A DNA stretch of 52,799 bases from Bacteroidales bacterium (GTDB lineage: Bacteria > Bacteroidota > Bacteroidia > Bacteroidales > Tenuifilaceae), in the NCBI GenBank assembly GCA_011045955.1, contig DSBV01000108.1:1-52799 (forward strand), in the 5' to 3' direction. Shown in pieces: positions 26,953 to 35,663 of the stretch; within the stretch, counting starts at the first letter, position 1; each line of letters begins with the position of its first letter. A model generated the notes under the pieces. It saw only the letters and a program-made list of their open reading frames with translations. It made no database searches and had not been told where the DNA came from. The position numbers were made by a program, and so were the translations under genes.

Positions 26953-27033
26953 AATACTAACGCTTGTTTTAGTGTCCATTTTTTTCCAAATTGGTGCGCC
27001 AAAAATTTTAAACTAAACCTAAACTCTAAACCT

Positions 27034-28395
27034 ATGTCAGTTTCAAGTAATCGCGATAGTTTTGGAAGCAAATTTGGTATTATAGCTACTGCTGTAGGAT
27101 CGGCAGTAGGATTAGGAAACATTTGGAAATTTCCATATATAACAGGACAGAATGGAGGCGGAGCTTTTTTGCTTATTTACATTCTATTCGTGTTCCTTCT
27201 GGGAATCCCTGTCATGATCTCTGAATTTTCAATAGGCAGACGTGGTCAGCGAAATGTATTTGGTTCATTTAAGGCAATTTCGCCTGGCACGCCATGGTAT
27301 TTTGTTGGGATAATAGGTGTGGTGGCCGCTTTTGTAATTTTATCGTTTTATAGCGCTGTGGCTGGATGGACCTTGCAGTACATCTTAAAATCAATTACTA
27401 TAGGATTTGGCAACCAATCCACTCAGCAGCTAGGTGATGCTTTTCAAAACTTTCTTGTACATCCCATTCGCCCTATTATATGGCAGCTAGTATTTATGGC
27501 TCTTACAGCATACATTGTAATAGGAGGAATAAAAAATGGAATTGAGAAATATAACAAGTTCTTAATGCCCTTGCTTGTTATTTTTCTTATGATACTGTGT
27601 GTAAGATCTGTTACATTACCCAGTGCGTCAAAAGGACTAGCATTCCTGTTTAAGCCCGACTTTTCCAAGGTGACCATTAAGACTGTTCTATTTGCCATGG
27701 GGCAGGCTTTTTTCTCCCTTAGCCTTGGCATGGGGACTTTAATAACTTACGCTTCATACTTCCGAAAAACTGACAATTTAGGTAGAACTGCTTTAAACGT
27801 TTCACTAGCCGATACATTTATTGCTGTTTTAGCAGGAGTAGTAATATTTCCTGCTGTATTTGCTTTCAACATTGAAACTACTGCAGGTCCAAGTCTTGTT
27901 TTTATAACCTTACCCGAAATTTTTAGCCATATTCCACTAGGAAACCTTTTTGGATTAATTTTTTTCATTCTGCTTGCGGTTGCAGCATTAACTTCAACAG
28001 TATCGGTGCTCGAAGTGGTTGTGGCATTTTTCTCCGAGGAGTTGCGTATCACTCGCCTTAAGGCAACCATTTTAGCTTCGGTATCCATATCGGCATTGGG
28101 TGTTTTAGCATCACTGTCGTTTGGGCCTTTGAGCAATTTCAGGCTCTCAGGCAAAACCATTTTCGATATGCTCGATTTTCTGGCCTCTAACATCTTATTA
28201 CCACTTGGAGGTATGCTAATAGTGATTTTTGTGGGGTGGTATCTTAAAAAATCGACATTGTACGACGAGATTTCAAATGGAGGAAAGCTAAAGGCAAGTT
28301 ACTTCCCTATTTACCGTTTTATAGTTCGTTTTATAGCGCCCTTAGCCATAGCTGCTATTTTTATCTATTCAGTATTTTACGGTTCGCTTGGATAG
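27034..28395 (+). CDS. Sodium-dependent amino-acid transporter (NSS/SNF family)
   Basis: A 453-residue neurotransmitter:sodium symporter homologue. TM1 holds the Na+ and substrate motif ATAVGSAVGLGNIWKFPY, followed by NGGGAFLLIYILFVFLLGIP (TM2). SLSLGMGTLITYASY (TM6 region) and further hydrophobic segments give about 11-12 helices. Bacterial members carry amino acids with Na+; the particular substrate is unknown. The start at 27034 (MSVSSNRDSFGSK) is chosen because the upstream ATG at 26941 lies in a terminator stem. The AGCS symporter follows after nine bases, so the two form an operon. Confidence 0.92.
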   Translation: MSVSSNRDSFGSKFGIIATAVGSAVGLGNIWKFPYITGQNGGGAFLLIYILFVFLLGIPVMISEFSIGRRGQRNVFGSFKAISPGTPWYFVGIIGVVAAFVILSFYSAVAGWTLQYILKSITIGFGNQSTQQLGDAFQNFLVHPIRPIIWQLVFMALTAYIVIGGIKNGIEKYNKFLMPLLVIFLMILCVRSVTLPSASKGLAFLFKPDFSKVTIKTVLFAMGQAFFSLSLGMGTLITYASYFRKTDNLGRTALNVSLADTFIAVLAGVVIFPAVFAFNIETTAGPSLVFITLPEIFSHIPLGNLFGLIFFILLAVAALTSTVSVLEVVVAFFSEELRITRLKATILASVSISALGVLASLSFGPLSNFRLSGKTIFDMLDFLASNILLPLGGMLIVIFVGWYLKKSTLYDEISNGGKLKASYFPIYRFIVRFIAPLAIAAIFIYSVFYGSLG

Positions 28396-28404
28396 GTTAG
28401 GGAA

Positions 28405-29865
28405 ATGGATGAACTAATAAATTCCATATTTGAGCCACTGGTCAGGGTGCTATCGGACTTTCTATTTTGGGATCCCTTTAGAGCTTTTGGGGTTGATATA
28501 GGTTTTAGGTTCCCCTTAGTAGTAATGTGGCTCATGGTTTGGGGAGTTTATTTTACTTTCCGAATGGGATTTATCAACTTGCGGGCTTTTTGGCACTCTA
28601 TTCTAATTACCTCGGGCAGGCTCGATAAGAATAGTAAAAAGGGTGAGGTTTCCCATTTTCAAGCACTATCAACCGCTCTTTCAGCAACTATTGGGCTTGG
28701 TAACATTGCGGGCGTTGCAATTGCCATAAGCGTTGGGGGGCCCGGAGCAACATTCTGGATGATAATGGCTGGCTTGCTGGGAATGTCGCTTAAGTTTACC
28801 GAGTGTACGCTGGGACAAAAGTATAGAGTGATTGATCCTATGGGTAGGGTATCGGGTGGCCCCATGTATTACTTGAGCCAAGGGCTTGCTAAGCGTAACA
28901 TGACAACTTTAGGTAAGATATTAGCCTTAACATTTCCGGTTTTAGTAATTGGAGCATCGTTTGGTGGAGGAAATATGTTTCAGGCCAATCAGGCTTTTTC
29001 ACAAATGGCTCTTATCATACCATGGCTAAATGGTAAAGGAACCTATTTTGGTATTGTTCTGGCTTTTTTTGTAGGATTAGTTGTTTTGGGTGGTATAAAG
29101 AGCATTGCCAGTGTGGCATCGCGTATAGTTCCTTTCATGGCAATCCTGTACATCTCTGCATCGCTGGTAATAATTTTTCTTAATATTTCTAAGGTGGGAG
29201 ACGTTTTTCAGGTAATTCTTGAGCAGGCTTTTGGCTTAAAACCCCTTGCTGGTGGGTTTTTTGGTGCATTCATCATAGGGTTTCAACGTGGAGCTTTTTC
29301 CAACGAGGCTGGCATTGGCTCTGCCTCTATTGCACACTCAACTGCCCGAACCGATGAACCCGTTAGCGAGGGCATTGTTGCTTTACTTGAACCATTCATC
29401 GATACTGTGGTGGTATGCACCATGACCGCTTTAGTAATAAATTTTGCCGGCTTAGCTGATGGTAATTCCGGCTTACAGGGTGCCCAGCTGACTTCGGCAG
29501 CTTTTGCTACAGTTTTGCCATGGTTCCCTTACCTACTTGCTATTGCTATCTTACTCTTTGCGTTTTCCACTATGATTAGCTGGTCATACTATGGTCTCAA
29601 AGGCTTTAACTACCTTTTTGAGAAACGTTTGAACGGGATTATTCCTGTACCTGAGGCATCTACCAAGCTATACTACATCATTTTTTTACTTTGTATTGTT
29701 GTGGGTAGCGCTTCGAACCTTTGGGCTGTCATGGATTTTTCCGATATGATGATCTTAGGGATGGCTTTCCCAAACATTCTTGGAATGATTTTTATGGCTA
29801 AAGAGGTACGGGCCGATTTGGATAGTTACTGGAAAAGGTGGAAGACTGGGGTGTTGTATAGGTAG
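28405..29865 (+). CDS. Sodium:alanine symporter (AGCS family)
   Basis: A 486-residue, roughly 11-helix transporter. The AGCS signature ALSATIGLGNIAGVAIAISV with GGPGATFWMI is near residues 92-120, and QRGAFSNEAGIGSASIAHST is the second family block. Members import alanine or glycine with Na+ or H+. It is tandem with the NSS transporter; both would draw on the Na+ gradient produced by NQR. Confidence 0.94.
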   Translation: MDELINSIFEPLVRVLSDFLFWDPFRAFGVDIGFRFPLVVMWLMVWGVYFTFRMGFINLRAFWHSILITSGRLDKNSKKGEVSHFQALSTALSATIGLGNIAGVAIAISVGGPGATFWMIMAGLLGMSLKFTECTLGQKYRVIDPMGRVSGGPMYYLSQGLAKRNMTTLGKILALTFPVLVIGASFGGGNMFQANQAFSQMALIIPWLNGKGTYFGIVLAFFVGLVVLGGIKSIASVASRIVPFMAILYISASLVIIFLNISKVGDVFQVILEQAFGLKPLAGGFFGAFIIGFQRGAFSNEAGIGSASIAHSTARTDEPVSEGIVALLEPFIDTVVVCTMTALVINFAGLADGNSGLQGAQLTSAAFATVLPWFPYLLAIAILLFAFSTMISWSYYGLKGFNYLFEKRLNGIIPVPEASTKLYYIIFLLCIVVGSASNLWAVMDFSDMMILGMAFPNILGMIFMAKEVRADLDSYWKRWKTGVLYR

Positions 29866-29928
29866 CCAAAAACTATTGCTCCATTCATCAATTTTCACGA
29901 CATTTGGTATTGGAACTAATCGCTAGCC

Positions 29929-30834
29929 ATGAAGCAGGTTTGGGGTAACGTAAAAAGTTTCTTATATTTTTCAAGGGGCGAACGCAATGGAACCTTTGTT
30001 CTGGTTCTTGCACTTTTGCTCTTAACCGCGGTTTCATACCTGTACAAAAAGTATTTCGATGTTATTACTCCTCCCGATCCTATGATTGTCCAAAAAGCCG
30101 ATAGCTTCTTTTTAGCCCTCCAGTACCATGAACCTGATAAAGCTATTGAGCCCCCTTCAGGGATAGAGGCCGAGAGGGAATTGCCCCAAACCCCAAAATC
30201 ATTTTTATTTGATCCCAACACGGTTAGTCTTGACAGCCTAATGGAATTGGGGTTAAGCCGAAAGCAAGCCGAGGTATTTGTTAAGTATAGGCTTAAGGGT
30301 GGGCGTTTCAGGACTCCTGATGATATCGATAAAATTTTTGTTATCGATTCGGCTACAAAATCGAGGCTAAAGCCGTTGGTTCGTATAGTTCCATTTACCG
30401 ATACCATTCGCCATGAGAGGGTTGTTGGTTCTAAACCCATTTATGTTGAACTCAATAGCGCCGACACCCTCTCGTTGTTAAAACTTAAAGGTATAGGGAG
30501 TGCCTACGCAAAGCGAATTGTGGGCTACAGAAACTTACTCGGTGGATTTTACAGTGTTGAACAGCTTGGCGAGGTTTATGGATTTACTCCGCAACTGGTT
30601 GATCAGCTTAGGCAGAATATCTTTATCGACACTACTCGTATTCGAAAAATCAATTTGAATCTGATTAAGTATGAAGACTTGAGAACCCATCCCTATGTAA
30701 ACGATTATCAGGCTAAAGCAATTATTTACTACCGCTCACAAAAAGGGAACATTAAAACACTTGATGAGTTATGGCAGAACAAGCTCTTACCCCGCGAACG
30801 GTTCGAAAAGCTAAAACATTACCTTGATTTATAG
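29929..30834 (+). CDS. Helix-hairpin-helix (ComEA-like) membrane-anchored protein
   Basis: A 301-residue protein with one N-terminal membrane helix (about 22-39) and an external part containing two or three helix-hairpin-helix units. These are visible as FDPNTVSLDSLMELGLSRKQAEVFVKY (about 90-117), ELNSADTLSLLKLKGIGSAYAKRIVGYRN and a C-terminal repeat (YEDLRTHPYVNDYQAKAIIYYR). The domain resembles ComEA, which binds DNA at the cell surface during transformation, but the repeat arrangement here is Bacteroidota-specific and the role unproven. It precedes rpsU. Confidence 0.82.
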   Translation: MKQVWGNVKSFLYFSRGERNGTFVLVLALLLLTAVSYLYKKYFDVITPPDPMIVQKADSFFLALQYHEPDKAIEPPSGIEAERELPQTPKSFLFDPNTVSLDSLMELGLSRKQAEVFVKYRLKGGRFRTPDDIDKIFVIDSATKSRLKPLVRIVPFTDTIRHERVVGSKPIYVELNSADTLSLLKLKGIGSAYAKRIVGYRNLLGGFYSVEQLGEVYGFTPQLVDQLRQNIFIDTTRIRKINLNLIKYEDLRTHPYVNDYQAKAIIYYRSQKGNIKTLDELWQNKLLPRERFEKLKHYLDL

Positions 30835-30892
30835 TGAAGTTGAAACTTCATAAACAATTGGAATAATTTCCACAAAAAAAGGCTAAAATTTT

Positions 30893-30922
30893 TTGTATTA
30901 AAATCAAAACATTATAATTTTG
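30893..30922 (+). promoter_or_regulatory. Promoter of rpsU
   Basis: TTG at 30893-30895 (end of a T-run), a 19-bp spacer and TAATTTTG at 30915-30922 form a near-perfect Bacteroidota promoter, 22 bp before the rpsU start. Confidence 0.75.
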
Positions 30923-30944
30923 CAGCTCATAAAATTCGATAAAC

Positions 30945-31136
30945 ATGATTATAGTACCAGTTAAAGAAGGCGAAAATATTGAAAGAGCTCTAAAAAAATT
31001 CAAGCGTAAGTTTGAAAAAACCGGTATTATGAGGGAGTTACGTGCTCGTCAGGCTTACGTTAAACCTTCGGTTGCTCGTAGGGAGCAAATCAAAAGAGCC
31101 ATTTACATTCAGAAGTTACAGCAGCAGGAAGAGTAG
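30945..31136 (+). CDS. rpsU: 30S ribosomal protein S21
   Basis: A 63-residue, very basic protein of the small ribosomal subunit near the anti-Shine-Dalgarno end of 16S rRNA. The N-terminus MIIVPVKEGENIERALKKFK and the RELRARQAYVKPSVARR segment are the S21 pattern. It has its own promoter and terminator. Confidence 0.96.
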   Translation: MIIVPVKEGENIERALKKFKRKFEKTGIMRELRARQAYVKPSVARREQIKRAIYIQKLQQQEE

Positions 31137-31160
31137 AAGCTGATGTTCAGTTGAATGCAT

Positions 31161-31190
31161 GATCAGGCTATTTTTGCCTGATTTTTTTTT
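31161..31190 (+). terminator. Terminator of rpsU
   Basis: ATCAGGC and GCCTGAT form a 7-bp stem with loop TATTTTT, followed by an uninterrupted T-run. That same T-run supplies the TTTG -33 box of the xerC promoter. Confidence 0.85.
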
Positions 31191-31218
31191 GCTTTTTGGC
31201 AAAAAATAACTATATTGC
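31188..31218 (+). promoter_or_regulatory. Promoter candidate of xerC
   Basis: TTTG at 31188-31191, exactly 19 bp, then TATATTGC at 31211-31218, one base short of a full TAnnTTTG. The -7 box overlaps the TTG at 31215, which argues against that codon as the xerC start. Confidence 0.5.
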
Positions 31219-31223
31219 ATTCA

Positions 31224-32108
31224 ATGGATATGCTGGCCTCATTTCTTAAATACCTTGATATAGAGAAGGGTTACTCATCGCACACCATACGTTCGTATGG
31301 CGATGATTTACATTCATTCTTTAGCTTTGCAGGAATCAATCCTGCGAATACTGGTAGTTTAGAACACATTAACCACAGGGCCGTTAGGGCATGGATGTCG
31401 AGTTTAGTTAGCCGGGGCCTATCAACCCGTTCGGTTAATCGTAAACTTTCATCGCTTCGTACTTTCTTTAAATACTTATTACGCGAAGGCGTAATAGCTA
31501 ATAATCCCATGAAACGTGTGGTTTCGCCAAAAACCAGCAAGCGTTTGCCTGAATTTGTCCCTGAAGCCGATATGGCAAAGCTCAATACCGACGACCTGTT
31601 TGGCGATGATTTTGAGGGCTTACGTAACCGGCTTATAATAACCATGTTCTATTTTACTGGTATGCGTCTATCGGAATTAGTTGGGCTTACTCTCCAATCG
31701 GTCAATTTGGATGCAATGACCATTAAGGTATTGGGCAAGGGGAGCAAGGAGCGAATTATTCCCATTCACCCGGAACTTAAAGATTTAGTTGTGGAGTACC
31801 TTGAGGAACGAAACAAAAAATTTTCCGATACTGAAAGTTTTTTTGTTACATCAAAAGGTAAACCGGTTTACCCAAAACTCGTATACAGATTAGTAAACTT
31901 CTATTTAACCTTGATTACACCATTGCAAAAACGGAGCCCCCATGTGTTGCGGCACAGTTTTGCCACCCATTTACTCAACAAGGGAGCCGATTTGAATGTC
32001 ATTAAGGAACTGTTAGGCCATTCAAGCCTACTGGCTACCCAGGTGTACACCCACAGCACATTCGAAAAACTAAGAAACAACTATAACCAGGCTCATCCAC
32101 GAGCCTAA
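31224..32108 (+). CDS. xerC: Tyrosine recombinase XerC/XerD
   Basis: A 294-residue site-specific recombinase that resolves chromosome dimers at dif during division. The N-terminal core-binding domain (FLKYLDIEKGYSSHTIRSYGDDL) is followed by the catalytic domain with Arg in GMRLSELVGL, Lys in VLGKGSKERIIP, the HVLRHSFATHLLNKG box and LGHSSLLATQVYTHS with the nucleophilic Tyr. The ATG at 31224 is chosen because the upstream TTG lies in a -7 element. Its place between rpsU and hpf is typical for a housekeeping Xer protein, not an integrase of a mobile element. Confidence 0.93.
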   Translation: MDMLASFLKYLDIEKGYSSHTIRSYGDDLHSFFSFAGINPANTGSLEHINHRAVRAWMSSLVSRGLSTRSVNRKLSSLRTFFKYLLREGVIANNPMKRVVSPKTSKRLPEFVPEADMAKLNTDDLFGDDFEGLRNRLIITMFYFTGMRLSELVGLTLQSVNLDAMTIKVLGKGSKERIIPIHPELKDLVVEYLEERNKKFSDTESFFVTSKGKPVYPKLVYRLVNFYLTLITPLQKRSPHVLRHSFATHLLNKGADLNVIKELLGHSSLLATQVYTHSTFEKLRNNYNQAHPRA

Positions 32109-32129
32109 AACCAAAAAGGAGGGTTTAGT

Positions 32130-32429
32130 ATGAACATTAAAATTCAATCCATCAAGTTTGATGCTGACAGAAAGCTTCTCGATTACATTGAGAAGAAAGC
32201 CGCAAAACTTGAGCGCTATTTCGACAACATTGTGGAAACAGAGGTTTTTCTAAAGTTGGAAAATAGCCAGGACATGGAAAATAAGGTTGTGGAATTTCGT
32301 CTTAAAGTACCTGGCAACGATTTGTTTGCTCAACGCAAAGGGAAAACCTTTGAAGAGGCTACCGACCTATGTATTGATGTGCTGAAAGGTCAAGTTAAAA
32401 AGTTTAAGGAAAAACTGAGAGGGGTATAG
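32130..32429 (+). CDS. hpf: Ribosome hibernation promoting factor (short HPF/RaiA)
   Basis: A 99-residue protein that binds the 30S decoding centre and inactivates ribosomes in stationary phase. The pattern MNIKIQSIKFDADRKLLDYIEKKAAKLERYFDNI and a second helix with EATDLCIDVLKGQVKKFKEKL fit the short form without the dimerising tail. A textbook AGGAGG lies seven bases before the ATG, which is unusual in Bacteroidota. It follows xerC by 21 bp. Confidence 0.9.
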   Translation: MNIKIQSIKFDADRKLLDYIEKKAAKLERYFDNIVETEVFLKLENSQDMENKVVEFRLKVPGNDLFAQRKGKTFEEATDLCIDVLKGQVKKFKEKLRGV

Positions 32430-32464
32430 CAAATCCCCAATAATAGACTAAAAATAAAGCAGAT

Positions 32465-32489
32465 GAAGCCCGAATGGGCTTCATTTTTT
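32465..32489 (+). terminator. Terminator of the xerC-hpf unit
   Basis: GAAGCCC and GGGCTTC form a 7-bp stem with loop GAAT, followed by A and six T. Confidence 0.85.
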
Positions 32490-32562
32490 ACTGTATGGTT
32501 CATGACAGGTATATGGATTATGAAAATTGTGCTAAAAAAGGTTTCATAAAAAGATAAAAATT

Positions 32563-32593
32563 TTTGCAGATAATTAAAATTGTTATACATTTG
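32563..32593 (+). promoter_or_regulatory. Promoter of the tRNA-tuf cluster
   Basis: TTTG at 32563-32566, exactly 19 bp, then TACATTTG at 32586-32593: a perfect match to the Bacteroidota consensus. It lies 54 bp before the first tRNA and probably drives the four tRNAs and tuf. Confidence 0.8.
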
Positions 32594-32647
32594 CAATCCG
32601 ATTTCGGGAGGTAAACGTTCCTTAAAATTGTGCAAAACACTTTGATT

Positions 32648-32721
32648 GCCGATGTAGCTCAGTTGGCCAGAGCAGCTGATTTGTAATCAGCTGGTCGGGG
32701 GTTCGAATCCCTCCATCGGCT
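32648..32721 (+). tRNA. tRNA-Thr (anticodon TGT)
   Basis: A 74-nt cloverleaf with acceptor GCCGATG/CATCGGC, anticodon loop TTTGTAA (TGT) and T-loop GGTTCGAATCC. First gene of the tRNA-tuf cluster; CCA is not encoded. Confidence 0.96.
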
Positions 32722-32737
32722 CAAAGCAAAATAGGTT

Positions 32738-32820
32738 GGGGAGATACCAAAGTGGCCAACTGGGGCAGACTGTAAATCTGCTGGCTTATGCCTTCGTAGG
32801 TTCGATTCCTGCTCTCCCCA
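32738..32820 (+). tRNA. tRNA-Tyr (anticodon GTA)
   Basis: An 83-nt class II tRNA with a long variable arm; acceptor GGGGAGA/TCTCCCC, anticodon loop CTGTAAA (GTA). Confidence 0.96.
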
Positions 32821-32860
32821 CAAAACAGGGTTGACACCAGCCCTGCCAGGTTGGTGGCAT

Positions 32861-32933
32861 GCGGGAGTAGCTCAGTCGGTAGAGCATCAGCCTTCCAAGC
32901 TGAGGGTCGCGGGTTCGAGTCTCGTCTCCCGCT
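32861..32933 (+). tRNA. tRNA-Gly (anticodon TCC)
   Basis: A 73-nt cloverleaf, acceptor GCGGGAG/CTCCCGC, anticodon loop CTTCCAA (TCC). It is the intact counterpart of the truncated Gly(TCC) fragment at 74-139, although the sequences differ. Confidence 0.96.
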
Positions 32934-32943
32934 CTACCTGTAA

Positions 32944-33016
32944 GCCGATGTAGCTCAGGGGGTAGAGCACTTCCTTGGTAAGGAAGGGGTCACGAGTTCA
33001 ATTCTCGTCATCGGCT
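32944..33016 (+). tRNA. tRNA-Thr (anticodon GGT)
   Basis: A 73-nt cloverleaf, acceptor GCCGATG/CATCGGC, anticodon loop TTGGTAA (GGT). The acceptor is the same as in the first Thr tRNA of the cluster. Confidence 0.96.
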
Positions 33017-33081
33017 CAAATTTTATGTTTAATTAAGACAATCAAGTTTTTAATACTAATTTAAATTAATACCAGAAAACT

Positions 33082-34272
33082 ATGGCTAAAGAAAAATTTG
33101 ATAGGTCGAAAGCGCACGTGAACATCGGTACCATTGGTCACGTTGACCATGGTAAGACTACCCTTACCGCTGCCATTACTCAAATTCTTGCAGGGAAAGG
33201 GTTATCAGAGTACCGCTCATTCGACTCTATCGACAATGCTCCTGAAGAAAAAGAGCGCGGTATTACCATTAACACTGCTCACGTTGAGTATCAAACTGAG
33301 AACCGTCACTACGCTCACGTTGACTGCCCTGGCCACGCCGACTATGTTAAGAACATGGTTACTGGTGCTGCTCAGATGGACGGTGCTATCCTCGTTGTAG
33401 CCGCTACCGATGGCCCCATGCCTCAAACCCGTGAGCACATCCTTCTCGCTCGTCAGGTAAACGTTCCAAGGATCGTTGTGTTCCTGAACAAGTGCGACAT
33501 GGTTGACGATGCCGAAATGCTCGACCTCGTTGAAATGGAAGTACGTGAGCTCTTGAGCTTCTACCAGTTCGATGGCGATAACGTACCCGTTATTCGTGGT
33601 TCTGCACTTGGTGCCCTAAACGGTGAACCACAGTGGGTTGAAAAGGTAATGGAACTCATGAACGCTGTTGATGAGTATATTCCTATACCTCCTCGTGACA
33701 ACGAAAAGCCTTTCCTAATGCCTGTTGAGGACGTATTCTCAATCACTGGTCGTGGTACTGTTGCTACCGGTAGAATTGAAACTGGTGTTATCCACACTGG
33801 CGACGAAGTTGAAATCGTAGGTTTAACCAACGACAAGCCTATGAAATCGGTAGTAACCGGTGTTGAAATGTTCCGTAAGATCCTTGACCAGGGTGAAGCT
33901 GGCGACAACGTAGGTCTGCTACTTCGTGGTATTGACAAGAAGGATATCAAGCGCGGTATGGTTATTGCAAAACCAGGCTCAATTACTCCTCATACCAAGT
34001 TTAAGGCTGAGATCTACGTTTTGAAGAAAGAAGAAGGAGGCCGTCACACTCCTTTCCACAACCACTACCGTCCTCAGTTCTACCTACGTACCCTCGACGT
34101 AACCGGTGAAATTATGCTTCCCGAAGGTGTTGAAATGGTAATGCCTGGCGATAATGTAACTATCACCGTTGAACTTATCTACCCAGTTGCTATCAACAAG
34201 AACCTCCGCTTTGCTATCCGCGAAGGTGGTAGGACCGTTGGTGCAGGTCAGGTAATTGACATTATTGAGTAA
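33082..34272 (+). CDS. tuf: Elongation factor Tu
   Basis: The GTPase that delivers aminoacyl-tRNA to the ribosome, 396 residues. G1 is [12 protein letters not shown]3 is [12 protein letters not shown] and G4 is NKCDMVDD; domains 2 and 3 end with [15 protein letters not shown]. The four upstream tRNAs (Thr, Tyr, Gly, Thr) repeat the E. coli thrU-tyrU-glyT-thrT-tufB order. Codon use is noticeably biased to C-ending codons (AAC, GAC, CTC), as expected for a highly expressed gene. Confidence 0.98.
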   Translation: MAKEKFDRSKAHVNIGTIGHVDHGKTTLTAAITQILAGKGLSEYRSFDSIDNAPEEKERGITINTAHVEYQTENRHYAHVDCPGHADYVKNMVTGAAQMDGAILVVAATDGPMPQTREHILLARQVNVPRIVVFLNKCDMVDDAEMLDLVEMEVRELLSFYQFDGDNVPVIRGSALGALNGEPQWVEKVMELMNAVDEYIPIPPRDNEKPFLMPVEDVFSITGRGTVATGRIETGVIHTGDEVEIVGLTNDKPMKSVVTGVEMFRKILDQGEAGDNVGLLLRGIDKKDIKRGMVIAKPGSITPHTKFKAEIYVLKKEEGGRHTPFHNHYRPQFYLRTLDVTGEIMLPEGVEMVMPGDNVTITVELIYPVAINKNLRFAIREGGRTVGAGQVIDIIE

Positions 34273-34286
34273 TTCAATAAAATCCC

Positions 34287-34310
34287 GAACGGGTTCAACT
34301 GAGCCCGTTC
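34287..34310 (+). terminator. Hairpin between tuf and tRNA-Trp
   Basis: GAACGGG (34287-34293) pairs with CCCGTTC (34304-34310), with a possible TCA/TGA extension inside. The tail AGTTTCTT is only moderately T-rich, so this may be a partial terminator or an mRNA-tRNA processing hairpin. Confidence 0.5.
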
Positions 34311-34320
34311 AGTTTCTTAC

Positions 34321-34393
34321 ACGGGTGTAGCTCAATTGGTAGAGTAGTGGTCTCCAAAACCATTGGCTGGGAGTTCGAGTCTCTCCACCCGTG
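34321..34393 (+). tRNA. tRNA-Trp (anticodon CCA)
   Basis: A 73-nt cloverleaf with acceptor ACGGGTG/CACCCGT, anticodon loop CTCCAAA (CCA). It lies between tuf and secE, 19 bp before the secE start, and is probably cut from the same transcript. Confidence 0.96.
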
Positions 34394-34412
34394 CTAAACT
34401 CAAACTGTTGAC

Positions 34413-34604
34413 ATGAAAATTACACAGTACTTGCACGACGTTTACACCGAGATGGTGCAAAAAGTTTCGTGGCCAACATGGAAAGAACTTCAGTCCAGTG
34501 CATTAATTGTTATGATTGCTTCCCTTTTAATCGCACTGGTTGTCTTCGTTATGGACTTCTCTTTCGAAAGATTGATGGAGTTCGTTTATCGTGTACTTAG
34601 CTAA
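34413..34604 (+). CDS. secE: Preprotein translocase subunit SecE
   Basis: A 63-residue subunit of the SecYEG channel with a single membrane helix (about 28-47) after the conserved amphipathic segment EMVQKVSWPTWKELQSSA. The minimal one-helix form is usual outside Gammaproteobacteria. It is followed by nusG after 28 bp. Confidence 0.94.
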   Translation: MKITQYLHDVYTEMVQKVSWPTWKELQSSALIVMIASLLIALVVFVMDFSFERLMEFVYRVLS

Positions 34605-34632
34605 CAATAGAACGGCCTAGGAAGGAGCTGTA

Positions 34633-35181
34633 ATGGAAGAGAATGTTAAAAAATGGTATGTTCTTAGGGCCATTAGTGGTAAGGAGAAGAAGGTAAAGGA
34701 GTTAGTAGAGAACGAGATTAAACGTTTGAATCTTGACGACTTTATCACTCAGGTTCTTATTCCTACTGAGAAAGTTTACCAGATTCGAAATGGCAAAAAG
34801 ATCAGCAAGGAAAGGATCTACTACCCTGGCTACGTTCTTATTGAAGCTGCACTGGTAGGTGAAATCCCTCACATCCTACGAAACATTCCAAATGTCATAG
34901 GTTTTTTAGGTGACCCCAAAACCGGCGAACCAATTCCACTTCGCCAAGCCGAAGTTAACAGAATACTTGGCAAGGTTGATGAGTTGGTGGACAGTGAGGA
35001 AGAGTTGAATGTCCCATTCTACGTAGGTGAAGCCGTTAAAGTAATTGATGGTCCATTCAATTCCTTTTCTGGAGTAATTGAGGAGGTTAACGAAGAGAAG
35101 AAGAAGCTGAAGGTTATGGTGAAAATCTTCGGCCGCAAAACTCCACTGGAGTTAAGTTTTATGCAAGTTGAAAAGGAGTAA
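34633..35181 (+). CDS. nusG: Transcription termination/antitermination protein NusG
   Basis: A 182-residue factor that binds RNA polymerase and links it to Rho or the ribosome. The NGN domain starts KKWYVLRAISGKEKKV and contains YYPGYVLIEA; the KOW domain is GEAVKVIDGPFNSFSGVIEEV. A GGAAGGAG sequence precedes the ATG by about five bases, a good Shine-Dalgarno site. It is a housekeeping NusG, not a specialised paralogue, judging by its place before rplK. Confidence 0.96.
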   Translation: MEENVKKWYVLRAISGKEKKVKELVENEIKRLNLDDFITQVLIPTEKVYQIRNGKKISKERIYYPGYVLIEAALVGEIPHILRNIPNVIGFLGDPKTGEPIPLRQAEVNRILGKVDELVDSEEELNVPFYVGEAVKVIDGPFNSFSGVIEEVNEEKKKLKVMVKIFGRKTPLELSFMQVEKE

Positions 35182-35202
35182 TAATTAAAGAGCAAACGCA
35201 CT

Positions 35203-35643
35203 ATGGCTAAAGAAGTAGCTGGATTTATTAAACTCCAGATTAAAGGTGGTGCTGCTAACCCATCGCCACCCATTGGTCCTGCTCTTGGCTCCAAGGGGGT
35301 AAATATTATGGAGTTCTGCAAGCAATTCAATGCCAGAACTCAATCACAGGCAGGCAAAGTTCTACCTGTGGTTATAACATACTATACCGACAAATCGTTT
35401 GATTTTGTCGTAAAAACCCCGCCCGTAGCCGTAACCTTGCTTGAAATAACCAAGCAACAAAAGGGATCGGCAGAGCCCAACAGTAATAAAATTGCCTCTG
35501 TGACCTGGGAGCAAGTTCGTCAAATTGCCCAGGAAAAGATGCAGGATCTGAACTGTTTCACCATTGAATCGGCAATGAAGATGGTGGCAGGTACGGCCCG
35601 CAGCATGGGTATCACTGTTACCGGAGAGTTTCCGGGGAATTAA
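35203..35643 (+). CDS. rplK: 50S ribosomal protein L11
   Basis: 146 residues; binds the GTPase-associated region of 23S rRNA and is needed for the stringent response. The N-terminal proline-rich segment [21 protein letters not shown] and C-terminal [10 protein letters not shown] are the L11 signatures. Co-transcribed with nusG and rplA. Confidence 0.97.
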   Translation: MAKEVAGFIKLQIKGGAANPSPPIGPALGSKGVNIMEFCKQFNARTQSQAGKVLPVVITYYTDKSFDFVVKTPPVAVTLLEITKQQKGSAEPNSNKIASVTWEQVRQIAQEKMQDLNCFTIESAMKMVAGTARSMGITVTGEFPGN

Positions 35644-35663
35644 CATTTAACCTCATTTGCGTA

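Noticed and set aside
26941-27033. ATG at 26941 as the start of the NSS transporter
   Set aside because: It lies in the stem of the aldolase terminator and adds a sequence unlike the family.
29916-30440. Minus-strand ORF of 174 codons with an N-terminal MGLEPTTLSWRM-like start
   Set aside because: Antisense to the helix-hairpin-helix gene; no recognisable domain, and the plus frame has HhH repeats.
31224-32108. The tyrosine recombinase as integrase of a genomic island at the tRNA cluster
   Set aside because: Its sequence and neighbours (rpsU, hpf) are those of housekeeping XerC/D; no att repeats or phage genes are seen near the tRNAs.
34287-34310. Firm rho-independent terminator after tuf
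   Set aside because: The hairpin is strong but the T-tract is poor; kept only as a hairpin of moderate confidence because tRNA-Trp and secE probably share the transcript.
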